A stretch of DNA of 64,000 nt from a virus: positions 1 through 64,000 of IMG/VR virus record IMGVR_UViG_3300042892_004373, one strand, 5' to 3'. The notes beneath the pieces are model-generated. The model had not been told where the DNA came from and made no database searches. It saw nothing but the letters and a program-made list of their open reading frames with translations. Positions 8,156 to 16,626 of this stretch are shown here, in pieces. Position 1 is the stretch's first letter. Each line of letters opens with the position of its first letter. A program made the position numbers and the translations under genes.

Positions 8156-8514
8156 AAGTAAAGTTTAATTAAATCTATTAAAACTAAGGATATTTTATAT
8201 CCAGCAAATGCACCAAGTGCGGATGGGATTGGGAATACAATAAGTTTTCCTAAGTCCGTTACATACTTTGGTCTATTTACAATTCTTCCCATGAAGAAGT
8301 AGTAAACTATATAACCAATTAAAACTGCTATATCTGTTCTGGTTGCGATGAAAACTACTAAGGTTGCGCCTATAAACCCAAATATAAAATTGTCTCTTAA
8401 ACCTTCCCAAATCTCTTTAGTAGTTGCGGATTTATACTCTTTGTATATTTTCCTGTGTAATTTATGTTTTTTTGGTTTTGGTGTTACCGTACCGAAATCT
8501 GTTTTTTCTTCCAT
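8152..8514 (-). CDS. Small inner-membrane protein
   Basis: The 120-residue protein has a basic cytoplasmic N-terminus rich in Lys and then three hydrophobic segments (about 43-60, 62-77 and 92-118). No family is recognised. It sits between the HAD gene (4-bp overlap) and a tiny lipoprotein gene (3-bp gap), in one leftward unit. Confidence 0.65.
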   Translation of the reverse strand: MEEKTDFGTVTPKPKKHKLHRKIYKEYKSATTKEIWEGLRDNFIFGFIGATLVVFIATRTDIAVLIGYIVYYFFMGRIVNRPKYVTDLGKLIVFPIPSALGAFAGYKISLVLIDLIKLYL

Positions 8515-8517
8515 TTC

Positions 8518-8676
8518 TTATATATAAGCAAGTTGTGTCCTTTGACTAACATTCTTTTTGTGAATGTATTTTAGTAAAGGTGTTTTAAAGTGTATTCTTT
8601 CTTTTTCTGTTTTTACTTCAGTTATTTTACTTGAGGAACATGATGTTATCAAGAGTAATAAGATTATGTATTTCAT
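8518..8676 (-). CDS. 52-residue lipoprotein (short gene)
   Basis: Translation gives MKYIILLLLITSCSSSK and then about 35 polar, basic residues. The hydrophobic stretch ending ITSC is a clear lipobox, so the mature protein would be lipid-anchored at Cys13. Small phage lipoproteins often block superinfection or help lysis, but nothing else in the sequence says which applies. It fits exactly between its neighbours with gaps of 3 bp and 1 bp, which supports it as a real gene. Confidence 0.65.
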   Translation of the reverse strand: MKYIILLLLITSCSSSKITEVKTEKERIHFKTPLLKYIHKKNVSQRTQLAYI

Positions 8677-8677
8677 A

Positions 8678-8959
8678 TTATTTAATATTTTCTAGTTTCT
8701 CGTCTCTATAGTAAGGTCTTAGGTCAACATTGAAGTTACCACTATAATCATAATCACCTGCACCATATTTATATTCTACACTAATTGTATTTTCATCAAT
8801 GATTACACACTTATCATAGTGATGCCAACCTTGGTCAAATTTTTTAGGATCTCTAGGAAATTTCTCATTATATCTTACTTTTGCAAAATCATCGAGTTTT
8901 TTTCGATCTTCTTTAACACTAATTAAATTTTTTACTGATTTTTGTAATTCTGATTTCAT
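8678..8959 (-). CDS. Unknown protein with C-terminal RDKK-type tail
   Basis: The 93-residue basic and aromatic protein has no recognised fold. It ends PYYRDEKLENIK, a shortened form of the recurring tail. The start codon shares a base with the stop of the upstream zinc-ribbon gene, so translation is coupled. The unit starts at the TATCTTTG promoter at 9200-9207. Confidence 0.65.
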   Translation of the reverse strand: MKSELQKSVKNLISVKEDRKKLDDFAKVRYNEKFPRDPKKFDQGWHHYDKCVIIDENTISVEYKYGAGDYDYSGNFNVDLRPYYRDEKLENIK

Positions 8960-9195
8960 TATTCGTCTTTATATTTAGTTGTTAAATGATAATAATCACA
9001 TTGTTCACATCTATATGCTACTAAAGTTGTATCTTTTTTAGGATATGTTTTATTTAAGTATTCTGCATTTACTTGTGCCAGTGTAAGAGTTTCCCATCTT
9101 ACTTTTGGTGTTTTATTTGCGGATATACAGATTTCATTTTTTTCTTCCATATGTATTCTTGATTTCCTTGGGAAAACTAATTCATTTTTATTCAT
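8959..9195 (-). CDS. Small zinc-ribbon-like protein
   Basis: I chose the ATG at 9195 (MNKNELVFPRK) because the promoter box ends about 4 bp upstream; the longer frame would start inside the neighbouring terminator. The 78-residue protein ends YRCEQCDYYHLTT, a CxxCxxYHLT signature common in small phage and plasmid proteins. Only one CxxC is visible, so it is a half zinc knuckle or is completed by the following His. The function is unknown. Confidence 0.62.
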   Translation of the reverse strand: MNKNELVFPRKSRIHMEEKNEICISANKTPKVRWETLTLAQVNAEYLNKTYPKKDTTLVAYRCEQCDYYHLTTKYKDE

Positions 9196-9199
9196 GTAG

Positions 9200-9207
9200 C
9201 AAAGATA
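9200..9207 (-). promoter_or_regulatory. Promoter -7 box with almost no leader
   Basis: TATCTTTG on the minus strand lies 4 nt before the ATG at 9195. Transcription would start at or near the start codon, so the mRNA is probably leaderless. Confidence 0.6.
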
Positions 9208-9210
9208 ATA

Positions 9211-9246
9211 AAAAAATCCCAAAAGAACTAACTTTTGGGATTTTTC
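9211..9246 (-). terminator. Terminator of the tRNA-Cys transcription unit
   Basis: A stem AATCCCAAAAG with CTTTTGGGATT is followed on the minus strand by seven T. It ends the transcript carrying the tRNA-Cys-like gene and the structured RNA. Confidence 0.85.
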
Positions 9247-9254
9247 TTTCTAAA

Positions 9255-9338
9255 TGGTGGAGCTCAACCTTCCATTCGCGGGAAGGTCTATCCACCTCGG
9301 TTACGTTTCCACGAAGGAAAGAGGCTTGACCGGCACCT
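9255..9338 (-). ncRNA. Unidentified structured RNA downstream of tRNA-Cys
   Basis: On the minus strand this GC-richer stretch forms GGTGGA/TCCACC (6 bp) enclosing ACCTTCC/GGAAGGT (7 bp, 7-nt loop). Upstream are TTTCC-TTCGT-GGAAA and a possible GCCTC/GAGGT pairing that encloses it. It sits 8 nt after the tRNA-Cys 3' end and before a terminator, so the two are co-transcribed. It has no T-loop and is not a normal tRNA. No riboswitch or known RNA family is recognised. Confidence 0.5.
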
Positions 9339-9346
9339 GAGATATG

Positions 9347-9416
9347 AGGCAGAAAAAGGAATCGAACCTCTGTGTAGGAACTTGCGGTTCCTCGCCTAAC
9401 ACTCAGCCATTCTGCC
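9347..9416 (-). tRNA. tRNA-Cys-like (GCA) with abnormal anticodon loop
   Basis: The acceptor GGCAGAA pairs perfectly with TTCTGCC, and the discriminator is T, as in tRNA-Cys. The T-arm is AGAGG-TTCGATT-CCTTT. The D-arm is short. The anticodon stem AGGAA/TTCCT encloses CCGCAAG, giving anticodon GCA (Cys) but C instead of the near-universal U33. The same bases can form a GCAA tetraloop closed by C-G. No CCA is encoded. A TATCTTTG box lies just upstream. It may be functional or a mimic. Confidence 0.75.
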
Positions 9417-9427
9417 ATATTGTTCTA

Positions 9428-9435
9428 CAAAGATA
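9428..9435 (-). promoter_or_regulatory. Promoter -7 box for the tRNA-Cys unit
   Basis: TATCTTTG on the minus strand, 12 bp upstream of the tRNA 5' end. No clear TTTGG element is seen at the expected upstream distance. Confidence 0.55.
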
Positions 9436-9459
9436 GAACTTTTTTTATATAATAAAAAA

Positions 9460-10095
9460 TTATTTTGTTGTTAAAATTAATCTGTCGATTCCAAGTGCAA
9501 AACCAACCCCACCTTCATAAGAACCACCACCACAAATTTGTTTTTGTGCTCCTAATTCTGGACATGAGATTTCAAATCCTTTACCACCTTTGTAGTAGTC
9601 AAGTCCTCTTGTTGCATCTAAGTTTACTTCATAGTTATCAGTTGCTAATTCAATTAGTTTAGTTGCGATTTCTAACATTTCATCAGTCATATCTTGAGTT
9701 GGGTTGATTACTTCAACTCCGAATTGCGTGAATTGTCTGTATCTACCAGCTTGTGGTTTTTCACCTCTAAAACATTCTCCAATATAGAATAATTTAACAT
9801 TCTTAGTCATTTTAAATGTTTCGTTTGCAAGTTGTTGAACAACTGCTGTGTATTCTGGTGCTAAGCAAATGTCTCTGTTACCTCTATCAGTAAAAGTATA
9901 CATCATGTTGTTATTTTCTTCACCTACTTTACTAGCGAATGTTTCAGTTAGTTGAATAACTGGGATCATCATTTCTTGATAACCATAAGATTCCATAATC
10001 TCGATCATTTGATTTAGTAATCTTCTTTTGTTTCTGGCAGTTTCACCAAAAACTATCCTCGTACCTTTGTACGTTTTACTTGTCTTTATCTCCAT
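9460..10095 (-). CDS. Histidyl-tRNA synthetase-like catalytic core, class II, truncated
   Basis: I chose the ATG at 10095 (MEIKTSKTYKGTR); the extra N-terminal residues of the longer frame are not family-like. The 211-residue protein shows class II motif 2 (FYIGECFRGEKPQAGRYRQF), the His-specific loop (RGLDYYKGGKGFEI), and motif 3 (GGVGFALGIDRLIL). HisRS is normally over 400 residues. Both the insertion domain and the whole C-terminal anticodon-binding domain are missing. HisZ-type paralogues are a possibility. It could charge or bind a tRNA through acceptor contacts only, or use histidine for another purpose. It is one of five reduced synthetases in the window. Confidence 0.82.
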   Translation of the reverse strand: MEIKTSKTYKGTRIVFGETARNKRRLLNQMIEIMESYGYQEMMIPVIQLTETFASKVGEENNNMMYTFTDRGNRDICLAPEYTAVVQQLANETFKMTKNVKLFYIGECFRGEKPQAGRYRQFTQFGVEVINPTQDMTDEMLEIATKLIELATDNYEVNLDATRGLDYYKGGKGFEISCPELGAQKQICGGGSYEGGVGFALGIDRLILTTK

Positions 10096-10120
10096 TTTAA
10101 TAATATATTTTTTGTTTAAT

Positions 10121-10150
10121 AAAAAAGCCCAGATCATTATAATCTGGGCT
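10121..10150 (-). terminator. Terminator
   Basis: The stem AGCCCAGAT with ATCTGGGCT is followed by TTTTTT on the minus strand. It ends the short transcript starting near 10240. Confidence 0.8.
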
Positions 10151-10183
10151 TATGTTTAAATTAGCAATTTTTAAGACATATAC

Positions 10184-10240
10184 TTACGACCCAGATTTCT
10201 CTGTGTGATGATGTAGTTTATATGTTGTTTTCATTTTCAT
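10184..10240 (-). CDS. Possible 18-residue peptide gene or small RNA
   Basis: A TATATTTG promoter box at 10245-10252 lies 4 nt before an ATG that opens an 18-codon frame (MKMKTTYKLHHHTEKSGS), followed by about 30 nt and a terminator. The promoter-to-terminator unit is about 120 nt. It could be a leader-type peptide or simply a small RNA. Confidence 0.3.
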   Translation of the reverse strand: MKMKTTYKLHHHTEKSGS

Positions 10241-10287
10241 ACTGCAAATATATTACTTTTTATTTTATTATACAAATAAATTTTATT

Positions 10288-10671
10288 TTATTGGACATTT
10301 ATATTTTGTGGTAGTGCTAAGAAACCACCATATAAGTTATACCCTATATAAAAATTAAAGGATATACCACTGGTATTTGGTGTTAAAGTAAATGTGCCAC
10401 CTAATGTGCCACTCCCATCAATATATAGCTGAATAAAACTATTATCTATATTTTCAACAAATTGATTTGCTCTACTAAATGAAGGTGATGTACCATCTAT
10501 CCACCAGTAAAGAAATGTACCTTCTGAAACTCCAGATATACCACTTATAGTAAATGTTATTGTACTACCTTGTGTTGGATTATAGTTACTTGCCACAAAT
10601 GTTGGTTGTGAAGGTGGAGGAGGTGTATTTCCATCTCCTGTAAAACTTGTTCCTATTATTGATTGTATCAT
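10288..10671 (-). CDS. Beta-rich virion-associated protein (probable fibre tip or chaperone)
   Basis: The 127-residue protein is rich in Gly, Ser, Thr and aromatic residues. It has a PPPPSQPTF linker and then an Ig-like string of strands (SNYNPTQGSTITFTISG, LTPNTSGISFNFYIGYN). It lies directly downstream of the giant fibre gene, where small fibre-associated proteins usually sit. No catalytic motif is visible; the structural role is inferred from composition and place. Confidence 0.55.
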   Translation of the reverse strand: MIQSIIGTSFTGDGNTPPPPSQPTFVASNYNPTQGSTITFTISGISGVSEGTFLYWWIDGTSPSFSRANQFVENIDNSFIQLYIDGSGTLGGTFTLTPNTSGISFNFYIGYNLYGGFLALPQNINVQ

Positions 10672-10715
10672 ATTTTATTTTTTATTTTTTATTTGCTATT
10701 ATATATTATTTTTAA

Positions 10716-10750
10716 TAAAGAAGCAATTGTTATTAGACAATTGCTTCTTA
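10716..10750. terminator. Terminator-like hairpin after the large fibre gene
   Basis: An 11-bp stem (GAAGCAATTGT with ACAATTGCTTC) with AT-rich flanks lies between the fibre gene and the beta-rich gene. The T-run is modest, so it may only attenuate transcription. Confidence 0.65.
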
Positions 10751-10771
10751 ATTTTATTAGTTTTTCTATTT

Positions 10772-13700
10772 TTAGTCATTATTTCCTAAACCTGCACCAC
10801 TTACCATCCATTTATCTGGTCCAATTTTCAATATTGTTGCCATTGAGTTATTTGGAATATAAAAGTCGTTACTTGTAGTATCAAATCCTGCACCCCATAA
10901 CTCAGTAGTATCACTATCATCAGTTCTAATATATGTCCAGCTATCACCGCTAACTACAGTAATCGCGGATCCTATAGGAAAAGGAACATTTCTATTTATA
11001 GGAATAATAACACTATAATTACTTTCAGTATCTTTATAGATATGTTTTCCAATATCACTTAGTTGTAAGTAATAATCATCATAAAATGGATGATAAACTT
11101 GAGGTATTACACCTGCACTAGAAGTTTGTTTTGTCCCATCTGAAAATACTATACCACTATCTACATCATTTATTCTATCTATATTATTATCTTTATTATA
11201 ATCACTATTACCGAAATAGAAATCTCTTGAATGTGTTATTGAATGTGTTCCAACTAATGGTGTGAATGTATCAAAATAACTTTGTGTTATTGATATTGAT
11301 CTTATTGAGTAATTACCTTCTAAATAGTTTGATACTCCTCCATAATTTACCAGTGAACCATCTGTAGGTAAATTTGCCACAAATGCGTTGTGATACTCAT
11401 TTGACATTACATCTGTATATCCTACTAGTGCTAACTTACTACCATCAAAGCTTATAGCTAATCCATTACTTTCCTCGATTAGGCTATAATCTTCTTTACC
11501 ACCTATAATATTACTCCAAATTAAGACACCGTCTGTGTTAAGTTTGAATAATCTTAATGCATCATCCTCAAAACCAAAACTACTTTCATAATCTGAAGTT
11601 AATACATATATATTATCATTAGAATCAGTTACTACACTACTTGTGTTCTCATCATCAGTTCTTTTTTGCCATAATAATTCACCATCAGTTGTTATCTTAG
11701 AGATTACTGTCTCATTATCATCATCACTATGGTGGGTTGTTACAATGCTATTAGTACCTAATATAGCAACAGACTTTCCTGAACAGTTGTCATCTACTTC
11801 ATTAAGTGCTTTAGTCCATAAGTGATCACCATCAGAATTAAATTTACTAAGAATTGCAATTTGTTCTCCACTTAATGATGATGTTAAACCACCACCATAT
11901 GCGTGACCAATTGCATATATATTGTTATCTGCATCAGTAGTAACAGAACTAAACTTATCACTATCATCATCTGTATTACCACCTAATGTTCTTTCCCAAT
12001 TTTCGGTATATATATAAGCTTCTGCTCCAATTGATTTATAGATTGACCAAGTTCCTGACGCACTAAAGTCAACTGATGTACTTATAGTTAAGTATAAACT
12101 TGAGGTACTACCTGTTCCTGATATACTTGGAATTTGGAAAAGTCCTGCATCATTTGAATTATTGACTAATATACAATCATTTGAACTTGTTCCTCCTAGT
12201 TTATTACCAGGTATGGTAATAATATCATTCAGTACATAACCAGATTGTGATCCAATAATATTTAAAACAGAATAAACTCCTGTAGTTGGATCATTAAATA
12301 CATCAAATGATGCACCTGATCCCTCTGTTGTTGAACCAGTTACTCCTATAAAACTTTGAGTTCCTGATGGTGATAGTCCAGTTGGTCCATTACCTGTAAT
12401 ACTTGCTGCTAATATTCCACCATTTGATGCTGTTGCTGTTTGTATAATAGTTGCATCATTATCTGGGGTAATACCACCTAAGTTTGTACCTGGTACAATT
12501 ATTGGTTTAAGTATATCTAGACTATATCCAGTACCTGGTGTATCTACACCAAGAATTGTATAAATACCGGTAGTATTATCTAATTGTATTGTAAATGATG
12601 CACCCACTCCACCTGGTGTTAGTGAACCTGTTACTCCAAAAAAGGTATTTACGTAAGTTAAATCTTCATCTCCTGTGATACCTGTACCACCAATAGACCA
12701 AGCACCATTATTATTTGGGTTCTCATTATTAATACTACTTGAAGATATAACTAAAGTACTAAATGTGCTACCAGAAAGAACTGATGAAGTTCCAATTACC
12801 CATTCAAAATATTCTGTCTCTTTTTGACCAACAATGATCAATTCATTATTACTATTAAAAGTCATATCATGTAGATAAATATCTCCTTGATTTTCAGATA
12901 TATTTATATCTTTTAATCTAATTACTTTTTTAATTTGAGCACTTTCTGTATCAATTCTTACGATAAGTCCTTCTGCAAAGTTATCCGGATATGTTTCACA
13001 TAAAACTACTAAATCACCATTTATAGGATCAATTTTTATTGATTTTGCTCTCCCATCTTCATTGTTATCATCATTAAAAATTGAAATCGACCATATTACA
13101 TCTCCAGTTTTGTTAAACTTTACTACAATTGGTCTGTTATCATCATGATCTTCACCAACACAATAAGTATTGTTATGAATATCCATTACAACAGATCTAA
13201 ATTCAATGTCATCATTGTAGTTATATAATGGTCCAAATACTGACATCCATCCTAAGGTATCTGTTTCTGGTAGAATTAAATCTTTATTAGATAATTCTAA
13301 TTTTGTATCTCCAAGTGATAATGTATTACCATCTGCAATTAAAACATTTACTTGTTTTGTACCATCACCATCAGCTCCGGTATCACCACTATACCAAATT
13401 TTATCAATATCTGTATTTATTGCAACCATTGCAAAAATACTTTCATTATATAAAGTAATATAACTACTAGATGTTCCAAATGAATTATCTTCAATTATTT
13501 CACCTGCACCATAGTTTATACCGTATGCAGTAAAGAATCTAGTACTTATATCTGTATTATTGTTTCCACCAACACTATATGTTCCTACACCACCTTCTAA
13601 TGGGCCGGTAAGTACATATAGGTCATATTGGGTATCCTGGTTATATTTTATAACTTGTCCTACTGATAGTGTTCCTGATATGATCTCTGTTACAGTAAGA

Positions 13701-15013
13701 ATATTACTATTATAATTATTATCAATGTATTCAATTGATCCTATAAATTCGGTGATACTTTTATCTGTTGTTATGTAATTTGAACCATCATATTGATCAG
13801 ATCCGCCATCTCCTATTGATCGTATTGGCCAAGGATTTGAATTATTTATATATGGACTTGTATAATCTGGTATACCATTTACATTAGTATTCTCTATAAC
13901 TCCATCTCTTATAGATGTTACTAAAATTGAGGCATCATTATTACCACCACTAATAGTATAACCTTCACCTAAATCAACAGTATAGCTATCACCACCATCA
14001 ATTAGTGTTGCACCAGTAACTGAACCAGTTGGGCTTGTTGTTATATAAAAAAATGCCCAATCTCCTGGACCTTGTACATTATAATATCCATCAGTATATC
14101 CAGTACCTGAATGGAAAATTTCAAATGTATCAATATGGCCATTATCAACACTTAATACCTCTATCTCAGCATCATTAGCAGGACTAAACCCACCTAAAGC
14201 AGTACCTGAAATGTTAATTAGATCACCACTTTGAAAACCATATGTGAAGTTAGTATTTGTAAAATCGGGAGAAGGTCCACCTGGTCCTCCTTCTCCTGGT
14301 CCAAAATCATATTCTTTATAATCACCTTCACGTTTACGCATACTGAATGTTCCACTTCCGGTTCCGGTAGTAGTATATGAATCTACAGCATATGTTATTT
14401 GAGTATCTAAAAATGAGAAATTATTATATAATGATCCTGTTGGTAAAGAAGATGTTAGCGTTTCTATGTTATCATAAAATAAATCTCTTATTATTGTAAG
14501 ATCTGAGTTAAGAGTACCTTCAGAATATAATATAATATCAACAAACTTTTCTACAAAGGTTCTAATATCTTTAAGTTTTAAAGGCCTTTTAGAATCGGCA
14601 CCATAAACATTAAGTACAACTACAGTATCACTACCACTAAGTCCAGTTACATAGAAATCATCATTCTCTGTATCATTAGTTCTATTTTGATAGGATGTGT
14701 TTGAATTTTTACTTATAATGATTTGTGTTATTGTAGGATCTGCACCGAATAATCTATTTATTCCAGCATAAAATCCTCTATATCCAGATGCTGCCACACC
14801 TGAAGTTCCAGATGTTCCGTTTATACCGGATGTACCAGAAGAACCGGATGTACCAGAAGAACCGGACGTACCAGATGTACCAGAAGTTTCAGATCCGGTT
14901 CCACCATTGTTAGTAAGTGCTAATTCTTCTAAGTATAAGAAGTTATTATCCATTTCTGAAATGGTTAATCTACTATTTTTTTCACTTCTTAAAGTTAATG
15001 AGTAAGTTGACAT
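10772..15013 (-). CDS. Large tail-fibre protein with collagen-like neck and beta-propeller repeats
   Basis: This 1413-residue protein begins with a head block (STYSLTLRS, then EMDNNFLYL) shared almost exactly with the fibre at 50370-51896. A collagen-like neck of GTSG repeats follows at about residues 37-72. The middle has repeated GTGY...LGG...ND units near residues 265-380 and 750-940. It also has SBBP-type beta-propeller blades (for example KFNKTGDVIWSISI and KFNSDGDHLWTKAL). The C-terminal part has FSDGTKQTS, common near phage fibre tips. It is the likely receptor-binding fibre. The motif TAATATATA occurs 26 bp upstream. Confidence 0.85.
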   Translation of the reverse strand: MSTYSLTLRSEKNSRLTISEMDNNFLYLEELALTNNGGTGSETSGTSGTSGSSGTSGSSGTSGINGTSGTSGVAASGYRGFYAGINRLFGADPTITQIIISKNSNTSYQNRTNDTENDDFYVTGLSGSDTVVVLNVYGADSKRPLKLKDIRTFVEKFVDIILYSEGTLNSDLTIIRDLFYDNIETLTSSLPTGSLYNNFSFLDTQITYAVDSYTTTGTGSGTFSMRKREGDYKEYDFGPGEGGPGGPSPDFTNTNFTYGFQSGDLINISGTALGGFSPANDAEIEVLSVDNGHIDTFEIFHSGTGYTDGYYNVQGPGDWAFFYITTSPTGSVTGATLIDGGDSYTVDLGEGYTISGGNNDASILVTSIRDGVIENTNVNGIPDYTSPYINNSNPWPIRSIGDGGSDQYDGSNYITTDKSITEFIGSIEYIDNNYNSNILTVTEIISGTLSVGQVIKYNQDTQYDLYVLTGPLEGGVGTYSVGGNNNTDISTRFFTAYGINYGAGEIIEDNSFGTSSSYITLYNESIFAMVAINTDIDKIWYSGDTGADGDGTKQVNVLIADGNTLSLGDTKLELSNKDLILPETDTLGWMSVFGPLYNYNDDIEFRSVVMDIHNNTYCVGEDHDDNRPIVVKFNKTGDVIWSISIFNDDNNEDGRAKSIKIDPINGDLVVLCETYPDNFAEGLIVRIDTESAQIKKVIRLKDINISENQGDIYLHDMTFNSNNELIIVGQKETEYFEWVIGTSSVLSGSTFSTLVISSSSINNENPNNNGAWSIGGTGITGDEDLTYVNTFFGVTGSLTPGGVGASFTIQLDNTTGIYTILGVDTPGTGYSLDILKPIIVPGTNLGGITPDNDATIIQTATASNGGILAASITGNGPTGLSPSGTQSFIGVTGSTTEGSGASFDVFNDPTTGVYSVLNIIGSQSGYVLNDIITIPGNKLGGTSSNDCILVNNSNDAGLFQIPSISGTGSTSSLYLTISTSVDFSASGTWSIYKSIGAEAYIYTENWERTLGGNTDDDSDKFSSVTTDADNNIYAIGHAYGGGLTSSLSGEQIAILSKFNSDGDHLWTKALNEVDDNCSGKSVAILGTNSIVTTHHSDDDNETVISKITTDGELLWQKRTDDENTSSVVTDSNDNIYVLTSDYESSFGFEDDALRLFKLNTDGVLIWSNIIGGKEDYSLIEESNGLAISFDGSKLALVGYTDVMSNEYHNAFVANLPTDGSLVNYGGVSNYLEGNYSIRSISITQSYFDTFTPLVGTHSITHSRDFYFGNSDYNKDNNIDRINDVDSGIVFSDGTKQTSSAGVIPQVYHPFYDDYYLQLSDIGKHIYKDTESNYSVIIPINRNVPFPIGSAITVVSGDSWTYIRTDDSDTTELWGAGFDTTSNDFYIPNNSMATILKIGPDKWMVSGAGLGNND

Positions 15014-15039
15014 ATTTTTTTAAATGATTTTTTATATGG

Positions 15040-15048
15040 TATATATTA
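15040..15048 (-). promoter_or_regulatory. TAATATATA element upstream of the large fibre gene
   Basis: An exact copy on the minus strand, 26 nt before the ATG. The other fibre gene has the same motif 34 nt upstream, which supports a late-gene role. Confidence 0.5.
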
Positions 15049-15090
15049 TTTAAAAAATATCAAATTTTACCGAATCTTGATTTAAAATAT

Positions 15091-15121
15091 AAAAAAAGAG
15101 AGAGCAAATGCTCTCTCTTTT
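15091..15121. terminator. Bidirectional terminator
   Basis: The stem AAAGAGAGAGCA with TGCTCTCTCTTT lies at the end of purA, with A-rich and T-rich flanks. Confidence 0.85.
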
Positions 15122-16391
15122 ATCTTAATATTGTTTGTGTTCGGTCAGGACCAACTGATACTATTTTAATTGGTGTTTCTAACTCTTTTTCGATGAACTC
15201 TATATATTCTTTTAATTCACCTGGTAAACTATCAAAATCTTTTACCTTAGTTATATCTTCCGACCAACCATCAAACCCTATGTAAATAGGTTCTAGGTTC
15301 TCTGGTTCAATATTATAAGGAAAGTGAGTGATTATCTCACCTTTATATTTATAACCTGTACAAACCATTATTTTATCAAATCCAGATAACACATCACCTT
15401 TCATCATCATAAGTTCAGTAACTCCATTGATTTGACAAGTATATTTAAGTGCAACTAAATCTAACCAACCACATCTTCTAGCTCTACCAGTAACAGAACC
15501 AAATTCGTTACCAATCTTGGCCATTTTTTCACCTACTTCATCAAATAATTCTGTTGGGAATGGTCCACTTCCAACTCTTGTTGTATAAGCTTTGAAAATA
15601 CCATAAACATCTTTGATTCGATTAGGTGCAATTCCTAATCCAGTACAAGCTCCTGCTGCCGTTGTATTAGAAGAGGTAACAAATGGATAAGTACCAAAGT
15701 CAACATCTAATAAAGAACCTTGTGCACCTTCGCATAGAATAGATTTTCCATCTCTTTGAGCTTGATGTAAATACTCTTCACTATCGATAAAAGTAAATTG
15801 TTTTAGATAAGCAAGTGCATCTAAAAATTCTTCTTCCATATCTTCATAGTTAGTATTAAATTGTTTAGTAACACCCCACTCAATTAGTTCTTCGTGTTTC
15901 TCAAAAAGTTTGCAAAATCTTTTGTGAAAGTCTGGTAATTCTAAATCACCAACTCTGATTCCATTTCTACCTGTTTTATCCATATAAGTCGGTCCAATTC
16001 CTTTAAGAGTTGATCCAATTTTATCTTTACCTTTGGCTACTTCAGAAGTTGCATCTAAAAGTTTGTGAGTAGGTAGAATTAAGTGAGCTTTTCTTGATAT
16101 AAGCAATCTTTTTTTGACATCCATATCAAACTTAGCTAAAGCTTCTACTTCTTGTCTAAATACAACCGGATCAAGTACAACACCATTACCAATTATATTT
16201 ACTGTGTCTTTATGAAAGATACCAGAAGGTATAGTTCGTAGTACGTGTTTGATACCGTCAAACTCCAATGTATGTCCTGCATTTGGACCTCCTTGAAACC
16301 TTGCAACAATATCATATTTTGCGGTTAAAACGTCAACGATTTTACCTTTTCCTTCGTCTCCCCATTGAAGACCTAATAATAAATCTGCCAT
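15120..16391 (-). CDS. purA: Adenylosuccinate synthetase
   Basis: The 423-residue protein is full length. It begins with GLQWGDEGKGK, the GTP and IMP binding P-loop with the catalytic aspartate. It continues with FQGGPNAGHT, IGNGVVLDP, GSTLKGIGPTYMDK, GACTGLGIAP and TTRVGSGPFPTEL. PurA joins IMP and aspartate to adenylosuccinate, using GTP, on the way to AMP. The phage enzyme PurZ of 2-aminoadenine genomes replaces the catalytic Asp with Ser; here Asp is present, so this is an ordinary PurA. It would raise the adenine supply for an AT-rich genome. The next gene starts 1 bp away. Confidence 0.95.
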   Translation of the reverse strand: MADLLLGLQWGDEGKGKIVDVLTAKYDIVARFQGGPNAGHTLEFDGIKHVLRTIPSGIFHKDTVNIIGNGVVLDPVVFRQEVEALAKFDMDVKKRLLISRKAHLILPTHKLLDATSEVAKGKDKIGSTLKGIGPTYMDKTGRNGIRVGDLELPDFHKRFCKLFEKHEELIEWGVTKQFNTNYEDMEEEFLDALAYLKQFTFIDSEEYLHQAQRDGKSILCEGAQGSLLDVDFGTYPFVTSSNTTAAGACTGLGIAPNRIKDVYGIFKAYTTRVGSGPFPTELFDEVGEKMAKIGNEFGSVTGRARRCGWLDLVALKYTCQINGVTELMMMKGDVLSGFDKIMVCTGYKYKGEIITHFPYNIEPENLEPIYIGFDGWSEDITKVKDFDSLPGELKEYIEFIEKELETPIKIVSVGPDRTQTILR

Positions 16392-16625
16392 TTATTCTTC
16401 TATTTTTATAAATCTTGGTTCAATCCCACCTCTTTTATTCTCAACTGTTTCACACCAAATTGAAAGTGGTCTTGCATAAGTTGATCCAAATGATAATGAT
16501 TGATAAATTACTAAAGGTTCTTTAGTTTCTGTATGATTTGCTAGAGTGATGATTTTATATCTACCACCTTTGTAGTGTTGCCAAGTTTCCCCTGGCATAA
16601 TTCCATAGTTTAATTCTTGTTCCAT
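16392..16625 (-). CDS. DUF1653 family protein
   Basis: The 77-residue protein fits DUF1653: PGETWQHYKGGRYKII, then a spacer, PLVIYQSL, ARPLSIWCETV, and RFIKI at the end. The family is a small beta barrel of unknown function found widely in bacteria and phages. Its stop is immediately followed by the purA start, so the two are co-transcribed. Confidence 0.8.
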   Translation of the reverse strand: MEQELNYGIMPGETWQHYKGGRYKIITLANHTETKEPLVIYQSLSFGSTYARPLSIWCETVENKRGGIEPRFIKIEE

Positions 16626-16626
16626 T

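Noticed and set aside
9188-9418. 76-residue ORF on the minus strand
   Set aside because: It lies across the tRNA-Cys-like gene, the structured RNA and the terminator; composition follows the RNA.
15120-16391. PurZ-type synthetase of 2-aminoadenine (Z) genomes
   Set aside because: The P-loop reads WGDEGKGK with the catalytic Asp of PurA; PurZ has Ser there. No PurZ partner genes are visible.
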